Shown one piece after another: positions 21,440 through 32,094 of a stretch of DNA of 64,000 bases. The position numbers were made by a program, and so were the translations under genes. The notes beneath the pieces are model-generated. The model made no database searches. It was given only the letters and a program-made list of their open reading frames with translations, and was not told the origin of the DNA. Location of the stretch: positions 47,250,970 through 47,314,969 of the forward strand of contig OX393579.1 in assembly GCA_947652605.1 (NCBI GenBank), given 5' to 3'. The DNA is from Elmis aenea. Taxonomy: Eukaryota; Arthropoda; Insecta; Coleoptera; Elmidae. Positions within the stretch are counted from its first letter, which is position 1; every line of letters begins with the position of its first letter.

Positions 21440-21780
21440 AAACAACGAAATGACAAGGGAGGAACTGGAAATTCAAAAGAAGTTAAAACAAATAGTGGAA
21501 GAAGAGAGACAGAGAGGGGAACAACGAAAATACGATATCAAAAAAACACAATTGATGGAAATGAATGGAGATAGGACAAGGACCAGGAAAAGGTGAAAGA
21601 AAATAAAACAAAAACAAACCAACCAAAAATAGATATGGAAAATGATATCTCATTAGAAACAGGAAAAAAACAGCACATTTAACGATTCCAAAGCCAACTT
21701 GATGGGCCATAAGAAAACATGAAATAAGCGAGATCCCCATGCTGGAAATGGCATCTGGGACATCCTGTATAATAATTAAA
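21440..21780 (+). pseudogene. Probable LINE ORF1 coiled-coil fragment
   Basis: After the TA repeats, a plus-strand frame reads EMTREELEIQKKLKQIVEEE and is strongly charged and helical, as in LINE ORF1 coiled coils. It then breaks into stops. It ends near CATCCTGTATAATAA, a possible transposon end. Assignment is based on composition and neighbouring elements only. Confidence 0.35.
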
Positions 21781-21782
21781 AC

Positions 21783-22154
21783 GTGGTGCCAAAGTATAAT
21801 ATTGTAAATAAGACGTATAACTTACATTCATTTTTGTATTTTAAATGTGACATACTTTGCGAAGCTCTCGGTGTTTCAACTGAACGAGGGTCAATACACG
21901 CGGAACTAGAGCATCGTTTATTGAGCGAAACTAATCAAAACGTTCCATCGTATGAAATAATAAGTATTATCTGTATCCGTTATCGAAATGATGCCATTTC
22001 GCTGCTATTACGTCCTTTAATTTTAAACCACGTTGCTAAGCAATACAGGAAACATAAGCTCACGAATCTCCAATACCCGATAAAGTACATAAACTTGTAT
22101 TGTTACGTCCAATTGCTCGTATGGGGATTTCGTCGCATCGAATTTAAATTTTAA
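21783..22154 (+). CDS. Unrecognised open frame, 123 codons
   Basis: The frame opens at a GTG; the first ATG would be further in. It encodes a mixed sequence with five cysteines spread along it and no motif that I recognise (for example GVSTERGSIHAELEHRLLSE in the middle). Composition from 21850 to 22020 is somewhat richer in G+C than the flanks, which mildly favours past coding. No splice signals or domain support it, so it may be a piece of an old element or chance. Confidence 0.15.
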   Translation: MVPKYNIVNKTYNLHSFLYFKCDILCEALGVSTERGSIHAELEHRLLSETNQNVPSYEIISIICIRYRNDAISLLLRPLILNHVAKQYRKHKLTNLQYPIKYINLYCYVQLLVWGFRRIEFKF

Positions 22155-22596
22155 ATCAGTTTTTTCTTGCATTTTGATTTCAGCGAACGACGGTAAGGAA
22201 TCAATAAAGTAAAGTTAAGTAAAGCCGTTTTTAAGAGTATGATAAAAACAACACGCCAGCTGGATAAGCTCTTCTAATAAAATTTAAAAGCAGCAACCGA
22301 TGTTTGGAACCTGGTTACATTGTGTATGCTATAAATGTACAGGCTATTAGAGAGGGTGAGGATTACATCAAGGGATGTTTGCCATGACGCTTTAATATCA
22401 TCCATCCTATGCTTCACAGTCGAACTACTAAGAGACGCTACAATAGCAGTCAGACAATTTCCAAGAGAAATGCATTCTATTTATCTACGTTTTTCTTAAA
22501 TGAAATGAGAGTTAAGATGTTTACAAAAAACCTTATTTGAAATTCTGAACGACGTAGACTAGTCTTTTTTTGAACCATGTTAAAAGCGGATGTAGG

Positions 22597-23309
22597 CAGT
22601 GATGTGAGTGTGTCATATGACCGCGTCATGACAGTTTGTCATGACGGTCATGACGTCACGTCACAATGATTTTAAATGACCGTGACCATTCTAAGCTCCA
22701 AAATTCAAAATGACAGTTTTTCTAACATCCAAAAATGATAGTTTTAAGTTTACATGGTGGTTGTCACTTGATTTGTGTTAATCTTAATTGCAATATCGTT
22801 AATAAAAATGTAAATACCACTATATAAAGTATTCTGAAAGTTGGTAAACACAATGCGGAGAAAAGGGAAGGTATTTTACTTATTTGTACGTTATCCTGCA
22901 AGTTCGCAGCAAAAGGTAGCTACTTATGGTTGCCAATTTTGTGGAAAGAGATACGGATTACATGCCACTAGAATGGCAGAACATTTAATTACAACATGCA
23001 AGAAATGCCCAGAGCATGTAAAATTAAAGTTTAAACTCAAATAAAAATTTTATTAAAAAATGTTTAGCTCTCAGCATAAGTAGTCCAAAATCACCTTCAA
23101 CTCCCTCGACTTCTAGAGCCTCCTCTGAAGGAATACAATACCCAGATATAGATACTGATACTAATAATTCTGCTTTTTATTTATTATTCCTATTACATAT
23201 ATATTAATTTTATACCATTGTTATAAAAACAATCATAAATGACGGTCATATGACCGGTCATGACGGTCATGACGTCACAATCATAAATGACCGTCATTTC
23301 ACATCACTG
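22597..23309 (+). mobile_element. Non-autonomous hAT element with exact 8-bp target duplication
   Basis: Ends are CAGTGATGTGAGTG and TTTCACATCACTG, flanked on both sides by GATGTAGG (22589-22596 and 23310-23317), an exact 8-bp duplication diagnostic of hAT. Subterminal sequence consists of overlapping palindromic units such as TCATGACGGTCATGACGTCA and CATATGACCG at both ends, probable transposase-binding sites. The element is 713 bp and contains a BED-finger frame (22853-23044) but no catalytic domain. The clean duplication and readable frame suggest relatively recent insertion. Confidence 0.85.
22853..23044 (+). CDS. BED-type zinc finger peptide of a hAT element
   Basis: From the first ATG, 63 codons encode a basic N-terminus and then C-x-x-C (YGCQFCGKRYG), a helix with H (MAEHLITTC) and KKCP. 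The arrangement C-x2-C-...-H-...-C fits the DNA-binding BED finger at the N-terminus of hAT transposases. The frame ends before any catalytic domain, so the product could at most bind the element's own ends and might act as a repressor of related transposases. Whether it is expressed is unknown. Confidence 0.6.
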   Translation: MRRKGKVFYLFVRYPASSQQKVATYGCQFCGKRYGLHATRMAEHLITTCKKCPEHVKLKFKLK

Positions 23310-23459
23310 GATGTAGGTAAATCTTGCCTTGGGAGCAATTTACTGTATATAATAATCCTGTTAGGTACAATGACTTTTTTCCCTAGCCCTCAGCAATTTC
23401 ACGACGCTTATTAACAAGACTGTTTTAAATTTTGCTCTATTGATAATGGTTTCAAAGTC

Positions 23460-23665
23460 AGTTTTTCTTCTTCTTTCGGATCCTTTTATATCTTTCTTTG
23501 CGGAGGTACGTTTTCGTAATTATTAATTGTGTCTTTGCCTCTTTTTATTTTTGATTAACCGTTGAACATCTCTCCAGCTAACTCCTCTTTCTTCTAGTCG
23601 GGTTCACTTTGTGTTATTCTTGGTCTTCTCCATTTTTTTCCTCCATCTTCATCATATTACGATTG
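23460..23665 (-). pseudogene. LINE C-terminal tail, relative of the intact LINE
   Basis: The block TCTCTCCAGCTAACTCC, TCTTTCTTCTAGTCGGG and GTTATTCTTGGTCTTCTCC parallels the sequence of the intact element at 41030-41130 (TCTTTCCAGCTGACTCC, TTCCTTCTAGTC, TATTCTTGGCCTTCC). It therefore encodes the last ~60 residues of a related ORF2 on the minus strand, with frameshifts. Confidence 0.55.
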
Positions 23666-23699
23666 CTACGATGACTCAAATAAACGAAAAACTAATTAA

Positions 23700-23790
23700 G
23701 TAAGAATTCAACTGGAAGGAACATCTAGAGCGCATGGGAGACGATAGAATATCAAAGTAAGCACTAAAATACAACCCAGTGAAGGAAGAG
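23700..23790 (+). pseudogene. LINE C-terminal scrap of another family
   Basis: Plus-strand codons read WKEHLERMGDDRISK, then after a stop ALKYNPVKE. This corresponds to the W-x-x-HLERM-x-x-xRIPK-x-ALxYxP block found near the C-terminus of many insect LINE polyproteins. Only about 30 codons are recognisable. Confidence 0.45.
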
Positions 23791-23925
23791 ATTTTTTCTT
23801 CCCCCATAAGATTGTTGGCCGAGCTGTAGAAACCGGACAGTCAGTGAGAGCTTAAACCATGAAATCCAGAAAAAGAGGATTCATTTCAACTTGTATCATC
23901 AAACTTTACTGACAAGGGAGGGTCG

Positions 23926-24613
23926 GTCACAATATGTTGTCGCTAGAATCTGATCAAAGTTGTGTTTATGTCATCAAGAACATCAAAAATAAATGTTATG
24001 CAGAGTTATACGTGTCACTGACCATGTCCTTCGGAAAAATAGGGGAAAAACTACAAAGTTCAATAATAAAAGTAACTATTGCTATCGTTTTGGCCATAAA
24101 ACCGTCAGAGATGAAAACGAAATTCTTCAATTTACCAATTCGCGCATCCTTTGCAAATAAAATGGTGCAAAGTTTTTGAAAAAATCTTGAACGGTTCTGG
24201 AGAAAAACGAGGCTCTTGTAAAAACGGTTTTCCCTATGTTAAACGCCCATGGAAATCCCATAGATTTAGTTATAACAAAATATATACCACAACTTCTCAA
24301 ATCATAGCGCTTTTGCAGGGGCTTCGTTTTTGACGTTTTTCTCCGGACCGTTTCAAATTTTTTCAAAAACCTTACACTATTTTACTTGCAATGGATGCGC
24401 GAATCGGTAAATTGAAGAATTTTGATTTTATCTCTGACGATTTCATGGCCAAGGCGATGGCAAAAATGACCTTTTTATATCAATTTTTCAGTTCTTCCCC
24501 TATTTTTCCGAAGGGAATTGCCAGTGGCACGTAAAACTGCAAAACATTTAGTTTTGATGTTCTTGATGCAATAAACACAGCCTTGATCAGATTCTAGCGA
24601 CAACATATGGTGA
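23926..24613. mobile_element. Inverted-repeat element, ~250-bp arms
   Basis: GTCACAATATGTTGTCGCTAG at the left is matched by CTAGCGACAACATATGGTGAC at the right. The mirrored frames at 23934-24179 (+) and 24475-24669 (-) both begin MLSLESDQ and continue similarly, confirming inverted arms of roughly 250 bp with moderate divergence. A second, inner inverted pair (AAAATCTTGAACGGTTCTGG against CCGGACCGTTTCAAATTTTT) spans the centre. No transposase is recognised. Confidence 0.6.
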
Positions 24614-24669
24614 CTTTTCCTCGCAAGAGTTGGATTTTCTGTATTTATTATTAATTCATTTATTTTCAT

Positions 24670-25010
24670 ACTTTTTGTGATCGTGTTATGTCATTTCCTT
24701 TTTTTTAAATTCTTCTCTGTATTAGCCATTTTTTGGCCATTAATTTTTAAATTTTTCTTTCTATTTTGTCTCCTGTTAAACAACATTTTATTTACAGTCT
24801 ACTCTTTTAATTCCTTTTTTCGTTTACTCAAAACCCATAAACTGAATTGTTTTCATCTTCTCCTTTATCATTTTATTCACTTTCATATTTTCTTTAATCA
24901 TTTCGTTTCTATCTCGTGTGATTCTGTCGAAGTTTCAATCTCTTTCGTTTGATTAAACTGTACCAATTAAGCTGTTTGTGTTTCTTTAATTGAAAGAAAC
25001 AGCATGGCCT
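24670..25010. other. Pyrimidine-rich stretch, possible ORF1 remnant on the minus strand
   Basis: Long T/C-rich sequence; the complementary strand has charged, lysine/glutamate-rich codons (MKVNKMIKEKMKT-like) as in LINE ORF1 coiled coils, but with many stops. The plus-strand frame at 24677-24952 is a shadow. Confidence 0.25.
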
Positions 25011-25014
25011 TAAT

Positions 25015-25202
25015 ATGAAAAAAAAGGACCAAGACTATAATTATAACGAAAAAACATGTAACGGTTTTAATCATGCTTGACCAAGGAAGTATAGAGCAGG
25101 AATCCAATATTAAATATTTGGGAACGATAATTACAGAGAACTGTTAATTGAAGGGCAGAAGTGAATAACAAAATGGCTGCAGTGACGAAATATTATCACG
25201 GC
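25015..25202 (+). pseudogene. LINE ORF2 fragment, 5' piece (same family as intact LINE)
   Basis: Plus-strand frames read TKTIIITKKHVTVLIMLDQG, then SIEQESNIKYLGTIITENC. They align residue by residue with residues about 813-851 of the intact ORF2 (TKVMVIAKNHEPATIMLDQK... FKYLGTIIAENG). The copy is 5'-truncated, frameshifted after ITENC, and interrupted at 25203 by a hAT-like MITE before resuming at 25465. Confidence 0.75.
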
Positions 25203-25464
25203 CAGTGGCGTAGGCAGGATGCTCCCATGGGGGGGGGGTTAATAAACGCAAAAAGCGCTGAACACCTACTTTTTAGGGCCCACTCTCTTTCAGTTTTTTT
25301 TGCAGCAAGATGTTTGCTGGTTTAATTATGGGGGGGTTAATAAACGGTAAAAAGAGCCAAAGATCTTTTTTTTAGCACAAAATTTACAGTTCTTTGCTCT
25401 GTAACGACTTATTGCGAACCTATGGGGGGTCTAACCCTACCTAACCCCTCTCTGCCTATGACTG
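25203..25464. mobile_element. hAT-like MITE inserted in a LINE
   Basis: Left end CAGTGGCGTAGGCAGG, right end CTCTGCCTATGACTG (imperfect inverse). It is flanked by ATCACG on both sides within 1-2 bp (25195-25200 and about 25467-25472), compatible with a degraded 8-bp duplication. G-runs (GGGGGGGGGG and GGGGGGGTTAATAAACG) and GGGGGGTCTAACCC near the ends are internal repeats. The LINE reading resumes immediately beyond it. Confidence 0.6.
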
Positions 25465-25995
25465 TGATCACGCCACTAATTAATGCTTGATAAGTAAGGA
25501 GATCTCATAAGAAAATAAGCCGCGAATATTTAATGCAGTGTACATACCCATTTTACCTCTAATTCGGGAACATGGACACTAACAAGAAGCAGAAACAAAG
25601 GATGCAGACGCAGAATATAAGATTTTTTAGAAGAATAGAAGGATGTAGATTGTATACGAATTAATAATATAAGTACCGATAAATCTAGAGAAAGTGAAAA
25701 ATATAAATAAAAAATTGGAGTTAAACCAATTAAGAAGTCTGAGACATCTTCTACGCATTTCTGAAAAAGGTACGCAAAAGAAGGATGGAAAACGAAATTG
25801 GAGAGGAAAAGAAGTGGAGAAAGACCAAGAACAAAAAGAAAAACTAAGTGAGATATAGACAAGAAGAAAAAGAAGCGGGAGAGATGTGACACAGTTATCC
25901 AATGATATGCAAAGATGGAGAAACAAAATTAAGAACTAGGAAAATTTTCCTTGACACCGAAAGGTACAAGAAGACTTGATTAAGAAAAAGAAGTA
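25465..25995 (+). pseudogene. LINE ORF2 fragment, 3' piece and 3' end
   Basis: Broken frames correspond to residues about 870-1028 of the intact ORF2: a KKQKQRMQTQNIRFFRRIEG segment (intact: KQKQRIQVQEMRFLRRIEG), then a decayed tail. The 3' end reads GACACCGAAAGGTACAAGAA, as in the intact copy (GACACCGAAAGGTACAAGAG), followed by an A/G-rich tail. The minus-strand frames at 25530-25926 are shadows. Confidence 0.75.
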
Positions 25996-26455
25996 TTTCT
26001 TTATTCGTGGTTTTTGGTTATTTCCACGAATTCTTAATTTATTAAATTCTCTTTCGTTTTTTTATCTTCCTCAGTTCTATTTATCTCCACAACCCGTATT
26101 TGTTTTATTGTTTGTATTTCCTTTATTGCAAGTGTTCACGGTTTCATATTTTATCTATTAAATCTTTTTCTTCTTTTGTTCCACTGTATTATTTCCTTTA
26201 ACTTCTCATGGGATGTTTTTTTTTTTGCAAACTTTTACCTGAATTTTTCTGACGCATTGTAAAAAGTAAAAAAACTAAAATTTGGTGTTGGCAATAAAAA
26301 ACTTAAATAGTGAAGGTAGAAACCTTTCAAAATTTCGAAATTATCTCGAATTTTAGGTGAATTAGTTCTAAAATTATTATATTTTACGTTCAATTCAATA
26401 TTTATCGTGACATTTCCTTCGAATTATCTGTATGTAGTACCTAAAGGTCGTTACT
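25996..26455. other. AT-rich, no gene recognised
   Basis: T/C-rich at the start, then plain AT-rich sequence. The 61-codon frame at 25976-26161 has no recognisable features. Confidence 0.4.
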
Positions 26456-26855
26456 ATATATTATCGTTGTAGAATTTATGACGTTTTTTTTGCGCTGAGC
26501 CATAAATAACTGTTTATTCAACTCGGTTGCATGTTTGTGGACAGCCGCAACGAACAACTGTATCACGATGTTATTTTCCAGTCACCACTGGGCCGGAAAA
26601 CTTAATAGAAAGGGAGGTTATTTCGACCTCGGTTTTCCTCATCTATGTTCGATTAGCTTGTTTGTGTAAGTGCGGCCGCAGTTGTACCGGCGTTTCTCGC
26701 TATTAATGGAAACTCGGCGCCTCTCTTAATTAACTTCATTCTCTCTGCCAATTTGCCTCAACGATATTTAAACAGCGGGAGACTTTCAAGAATTCACAAA
26801 TGCTGTGAAAGAAAAAATGCAAAGATAGGCGATCCTTATTGGATTTTTGATAATA
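26456..26855. promoter_or_regulatory. Candidate conserved non-coding block
   Basis: This block is richer in G+C and less repetitive than almost anything around it (for example AAGTGCGGCCGCAGTTGTAC, AACTCGGCGCCTCTCTTAAT). It combines CATAAATAA, TTAATTAA and similar homeodomain-type sites with GC-rich patches, and no open frame or transposon signature is present. That composition is typical of insect developmental enhancers, but function is only inferred. Confidence 0.25.
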
Positions 26856-28010
26856 CAGGGTGTTTCACGCCACCCGTAATAGCACTTTTATTCGAAAATG
26901 CGACGTCTGACAAAGATGGGATTTTTTTTTAAATCACAAAAGTGCATAATATGCAGAATTTATTGACGCTATAGCAGTTTCCGTGATCAAACCGGAAGTG
27001 ATCAAATCCGGAAGTTACTTTAAAAACCTAAATAAAACCATCCGGTTTTTATTGCATAATTAGGAAGGTACCTATTTGTAAGCTAAAACTTTTTACTTAA
27101 AATTTTTTTTAATAATTATCAGTATAGTTTGTAATCCTTTGGACCTAAATCATAACTACATTTAAAACCTTATTCGCATGTAACTGAGTTCTGGACACGC
27201 CCTTTTTCTTTTGTTTTGTATAAAATTAAATCGAATTTTAAACATATGATATGCTTAAAAAAAATTATTATTTGAACATAGGTACATACAATATTGTTTC
27301 ACTTCCGGTTTCGTCGGAAATGACTCTATAACTTTGTTATTTCAAAGGAAACACCTTGTATATTTCTACATTTTTGGAAATAGGAATCAATTTTGAGTAC
27401 AAGTGCACTATTTTGTATAATGTTCATAACCTCACATAATTTTTAGACGAATTTTTTTTTTTAAATTGAGTGTGTCAATTTTTTTAACTGTAATGGTACA
27501 TTAACCAAAATAAAACAGTTATATTCAAAATTGCTTCCTATTTCCAAAAATGTAAAAATATACAGGGTGTTCCATTTACAATAACAAAGTTAGGGACATT
27601 TTCGGCGAAACCGAAAGTGACACTATAGTGTAAGTATGTTCAAATAACCGGTGTTTTTTATGCATATCATATGTCAAAAATTTCATTAAGGTATATAAAT
27701 ATAAAACTAAAAAAACAAATTGGATGTCCAGAACTCAGCTACTTGCGAATAGGGTTTTTAATATTGTTATGATTTAGGGCCAATGGATTACAAACTATAG
27801 GGATAATAAAAAAAAAATCTAATTATGCAATAAAAACCGAATGTTTTTATAGTTACTTCCGGATTTGGCCACTTCCGGTTTAATCACAAAACCCACTATA
27901 GCGTCAGTCAATTTTGTAAATGCCCTTTTGTTATAAAAAAATTGTCTCCATCTTTGTTGGACGTCGCATTTTTTAATAAAAGTTCTGGTACCAGGGGTCG
28001 AAAGACCCTG
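26856..28010. mobile_element. Long-inverted-repeat element, ~550-bp arms
   Basis: TA-CAGGGTGTTTCACGCC at the left and ...GGTCGAAAGACCCTG-TA at the right delimit 1155 bp. Arms include CACTTCCGGTTTcgtcgg- and CCGGAAGT-type motifs in both orientations. Inner CACCTTGTATA (27350) and TATACAGGGTGTTCC (27562) ends mark another nested inverted pair. The arms are partly diverged; the centre (about 27420-27490) has no recognisable coding content. Confidence 0.7.
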
Positions 28011-28430
28011 TATATGTTTTGTAGCGGAACAAAAATATTATACACGTAGTGTTTTATACTGTCAGTAACAAAAATTTATACAACAAAAGTTGCTTTAGCC
28101 AAAAAAAAATCTATGAAAGGTTGATATTAATAATTAATCAAATTCTTGATATTGTTATTGCATTTAGACAACAAAATATGTAAGTCTATATATCGATTTA
28201 TAACGTTCTCCGACGCTTTCCGTTTTCCAATTTCCATCTTTCTTGGTCATTCCATATATCGTCTTCTTGTTTTTTCTCGCTCATGTCGTTGTCTATTCCT
28301 TCTTGGTCTGTCTGGTTTGTTTGCCTTTGGGTGGCCTTGTAATTTTTATTCAAACAATTAGTCAGAATACAGCCTTTAGAATTATAGCATGTACTTTTAA
28401 GATAATAAAACCTTTTTAAAAAGACATTAC
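28011..28430. other. AT-rich spacer
   Basis: No feature recognised. The 71-codon frame at 28146-28361 is leucine/phenylalanine-rich with no domain and is likely a shadow of LINE-derived purine-rich sequence on the other strand. Confidence 0.35.
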
Positions 28431-29040
28431 GGTAAATTAGAAAATTAACTTATATTTACTTTTTTTAAATTCACTTCTAGCCTCCATTTTATGTATTCTT
28501 TGATAAGTTTTCTAGTCATGTAGTTTAAATCGTCATACTTCTGAGCCACCACCACTGGGTGATCTGCAAAGCACAGTGAATAAAGCATGGTATAGATGAG
28601 GGGTACACCCATTGCCTCACACTTCTTTTTCCAGTTTTTAAAATCTTTTTTAGCTATATTTTGAAGAGGGTTGGTGATGTACAGCAGCCCTTTTGCTTTA
28701 ATCCAGTTGTGAAACCTGATGTTATTTCTTTTCCGACTTTAATTTCTATCGTAGGTTGCTTATAAAGCGTTTTGACAGCGTTAATCAATTCGACATTAAT
28801 GTTGGTTCCTTTCAAATTTTGCCGAAGCTTGCTTACAGGAACATTGTCATATGATTTTTTAAAATCCACAAACACTAAGTGAATTTCCTGATTTCGCGAA
28901 GCCTTTTTTCCTATATCTTGAGTTAAGGAGAACTCATGGTCAATGGTTGACCTCTCTGCCCGGAAAACTGCCTGTTCTTCAGCTTCCATGTCATGATATT
29001 CTTTTTCTATTCTGTTTTTTTTATAATTTTACGGTATAGT
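28431..29040 (-). pseudogene. LINE reverse-transcriptase core fragment
   Basis: Minus-strand frame 28989-28654 encodes the RT palm: EEQAVFRAERSTIDHEFSLT (the Q-x-GFR-x-x-RST block), VFVDFKKSYDNVPVSKL (the F-x-D-x-xKAFD block, catalytic D present) and a TGLKQKGCCTSPTLF segment (the GVRQG-x-x-LSP block, altered). Beyond the frame, ADHPVVVAQKYDDLNYMTRK (28580-28500) corresponds to the F-ADD active-site block, with the second aspartate replaced by histidine. It is a dead copy, diverged from the intact LINE here and probably another family. Confidence 0.75.
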
Positions 29041-29715
29041 CTGCTCATGAAGCTTGTAGGGGCTGCTCCGCGGTAGAGATAAAAATTAAGTAATTTGTAA
29101 TTAAGATAATCAATTTTAATAAAGAATTGTAGTATCAAGCTCTAAGTATTGTTAGCATTTTACATTTCAAATTGTATGCATAATTTGCACGTGAATTACT
29201 AAACCTGGCGAAAATGTCCGTCTCTGCATTCATTTATCAGAAATAATCTAATCTTGCGCGACGCTAAGGCTTGTTAAATAAATACACTGGGTGCAACGCC
29301 GTTGATTTTCAAACAGAAACGGAAACATACCGTTAATGTAAAGAAAAGAAACGGAGTAACGCAAGGTAAATGGAAGAACAAGTCGTATATATGAAAATAG
29401 AAATATTTCTCACACGAAGCTGGCGTGGCGATGTTTTCTTTTGTATCCAGAGAAAATTGAATGTCGGAACCTTGAAACTTAAAAGGATTATATTGTGTAC
29501 GAAAGAATGTATGAAATAAAGTAATACGGTAAATAAAATGTCGTTTGCTTTATTGTGGAACATCGTTGAAATAAAAACGTTTAGTTTGAGACAACTTTTG
29601 TAATACATGTTTATAGATTTATTGTTTATTACTAACAGTGCAAGTTTTTTTAACGTTTACTAAATTGTAAAAGCACTTTTTTAAAGAGAATAAAAAGCCT
29701 ATATATAATTAACAA
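29041..29715. other. No gene recognised
   Basis: AT-rich DNA between two LINE fragments on opposite strands. The open frame at 29333-29608 (-) shows no family features. Confidence 0.35.
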
Positions 29716-30692
29716 AAATTATGTGAGGAAAGATAATCTGCAATCAAAGACTTTTGACATAAATGTTGGCTTAAGACAAGGAGGTACATTGAGTCCGACA
29801 CTCTTCATATTAGTCATGGATGACGTCATCAAATCTGTAGAAAACAAAACTAGAAAGGTACATACAGGGTACAATAAGCTAATGCCATTGTACTCGTCAG
29901 AATGTGCCTTTGCTGATGATATGATGATTTGTGCCTCAACGGAAAAGGCCCTACAAGAAAACATATTGTTGTGGGAAAGCGAATTAAAGACAAGGAAATT
30001 AAAGATTTACACAAATGAAACAAAGGTTAGATGATAGGTAAAAAACAAAAGCAACAACATAGAACTGAACCAGGAAAAAATAGAACGGGTGGAAGAGATA
30101 TCTGGGAATTTGTATGGAGAGAGAAGATAACATAGAAAATGAGATAAAACAAAGAATAAATAGTGCAGCAAAAGCATATCATAAACAAAAATGACTATTT
30201 ACAAGACAGTATTCATACCAACCCAGGTGTATGGAAGTGAGAGTTGGGTATTAAATCAGTCACAAAGAAGCAGATTACATGCTATGCAGATTAAACACTT
30301 AAGAGCAGTAAAGGGCGTCACACGTAGAGAAAGAATGAGAAATGAACAGATCTGAGAAGAACTAGATATAGAATCAGTACATAGTGTAATCGAGAGAAAC
30401 CAGCTGAAATGGTTTGGACACATCAACCGAATGCAGCAAAAAATACAAGTAAAACAGAGATGGGAGGCAAAAGTACAGAATAAAAGAGGAAAGGGGAGAC
30501 CGAAGAAAATATGGAATGATGAAGTGACATTGATTTTAAAGAAATGAAATAAGAACTGGACAGAGACAATAAGAATGACGAAGAACAAAAAGGGAATGGA
30601 CGAAATTCGTACACCTAAGGTAACCATGAGCTGTAATCAGTGTTATTATAAATACCTTACACCTTAGGGTAGAAAGGTTACAGATTATATAC
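29716..30692 (+). pseudogene. LINE ORF2 3' half with 3' end
   Basis: The plus-strand frame 29723-30034 encodes FDINVGLRQGGTLSPTLFIL and ECAFADDMMICAST, i.e. RT blocks with the FADD catalytic pair. Further frames to 30640, separated by frameshifts, include YGSESWVLNQSQRSRL, NQLKWFGHINRM and a KRGKGRPKKIWNDEV tail, all in canonical LINE order. The 3' end reads TACACCTTAGGGTAGAAAGG, close to the 3' end of the copy at 20997-21415, so both belong to one subfamily distinct from the intact element. The catalytic residues survive but the frame does not. Confidence 0.8.
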
Positions 30693-31749
30693 ATAAACGG
30701 CTTATTCATAAATGACTTTTTCGAATGTCTCAATCATAATATCATCAAAAGTAAACACTTTTCCAAGTTAAACACGTCAAAGCCTCTGTAATCAAAAAAG
30801 ACGTAAGCAGTTTTATAAATTTTGATCGCCTTAATTTATTCCCCCTTGCGAATTTTCACCCTCTGCATCAAGCTTTTCAATGGTCTTTAAAAGGCATCTA
30901 ATTATTGGATTCTGGGAAAAATTCTTTCGATACTTTAAACGCGATTTTCGGTCAATACCCTGTGTTTTCGCAATTAACTTAATGGGTAATACTTTTTTGG
31001 TTCCTTTTGGGGATAATAAATAATTACGAGATACAGAATAAAAGTATTTGTAGGCAGAAATTTTACTGTGACGAGGGTCAATTGAATTTACTGAGAATAA
31101 AAAATACGGGTTATATTTACACAGATTTTATTTTCAATATGTTCAACGTACTTTTCTTTAGCAATAAAACTCTCAACCATTTTTAATTTCCATTCCTTCA
31201 AATCTTCTTTCAGAATATATTACAAAAAAGAAACAATTGCAATTTTTTTTTTTAACATTACCATATCATTAGATACTTTTTGATGTGATTAATTTTGAAA
31301 ACTGTTAACATAAATTTGTTTTCGAGATAATCTCTTTACGCATTACAATTAGTAAATAATTTAATTTGTTTGTATTTTATAGTTATTATCAGCAAATACA
31401 ATTATAAATCCCTCTAAAAACATAACCGATAAAATAAACATTTGTTGATCAGTATTTGCACTTCGTGATGAGTCAAATACAAATTCCAATCAATAGGTTT
31501 GCTTTCATATAATTAATTGCCGCAAAGACCTTATCTGACGATGACGTTCATATTTATTATCCAGGAAACAAATACGAAAACGTAATTCACAAATTCAGAT
31601 TGTGATTTTTAAAGATCAATCATCTAGCAAAAATAAAATAAAACATTTCTAGAAACAAACTTTAGTTAAGGCTTTCACTAAAAAATAAATATCGTTTAAT
31701 AAGTTTTTAGATTATTGAAGTGGTTTATTTATTAATATTAATGTTTAGT
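30693..31749. other. Gene-free AT-rich stretch
   Basis: No coding signature, terminal repeat or long inverted repeat recognised. Confidence 0.4.
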
Positions 31750-32094
31750 TCAAAAGTTAATATTTTTTTCCTCAAAGGATTTGTCGTCAAAATGGATACA
31801 AGTTTCAAGACTCTTATTAAAGCCATATAGACTGACAGTAATGTACAGAGGTTGTATGGGCAACTTTGTTATTATAAGAGTTAGGTAGTCGGTTGAATTA
31901 GTAAATTTAAGCAGAAATTCAGACAGATTTAATGCCATTTTGAAATTTGACGAATTTAAAGTTGTTGACATTTGACATACACGTTCAACTTTTTTAAGTG
32001 TCTTGAAAAAACTTAAAAGCAGATTTTTAAAATTGTGAATACAATTGGTGTACCTAATTTGAGCAGGTGCTTCATTATGCTGGGAGTAATTCAA
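31750..32094 (-). CDS. Possible exon of a small unknown protein
   Basis: A 114-codon minus-strand open frame ending in TGA. Just inside its 5' end is a possible splice acceptor (GAATTACTCCCAG, exon from about 32079), so the apparent ATG may be intronic. The peptide has three cysteines and leucine-rich helical stretches (FKNLLLSFFKTLKKVERVC). No family is recognised. It shares a brief resemblance (SSNF then MAL and a helix) with the frame at 7736-7962. Confidence 0.25.
   Translation of the reverse strand: MNYSQHNEAPAQIRYTNCIHNFKNLLLSFFKTLKKVERVCQMSTTLNSSNFKMALNLSEFLLKFTNSTDYLTLIITKLPIQPLYITVSLYGFNKSLETCIHFDDKSFEEKNINF

Noticed and set aside
25530..25926. Two overlapping hydrophobic minus-strand frames
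   Set aside because: Shadows of a decayed LINE ORF2 on the plus strand, whose motifs match the intact copy.
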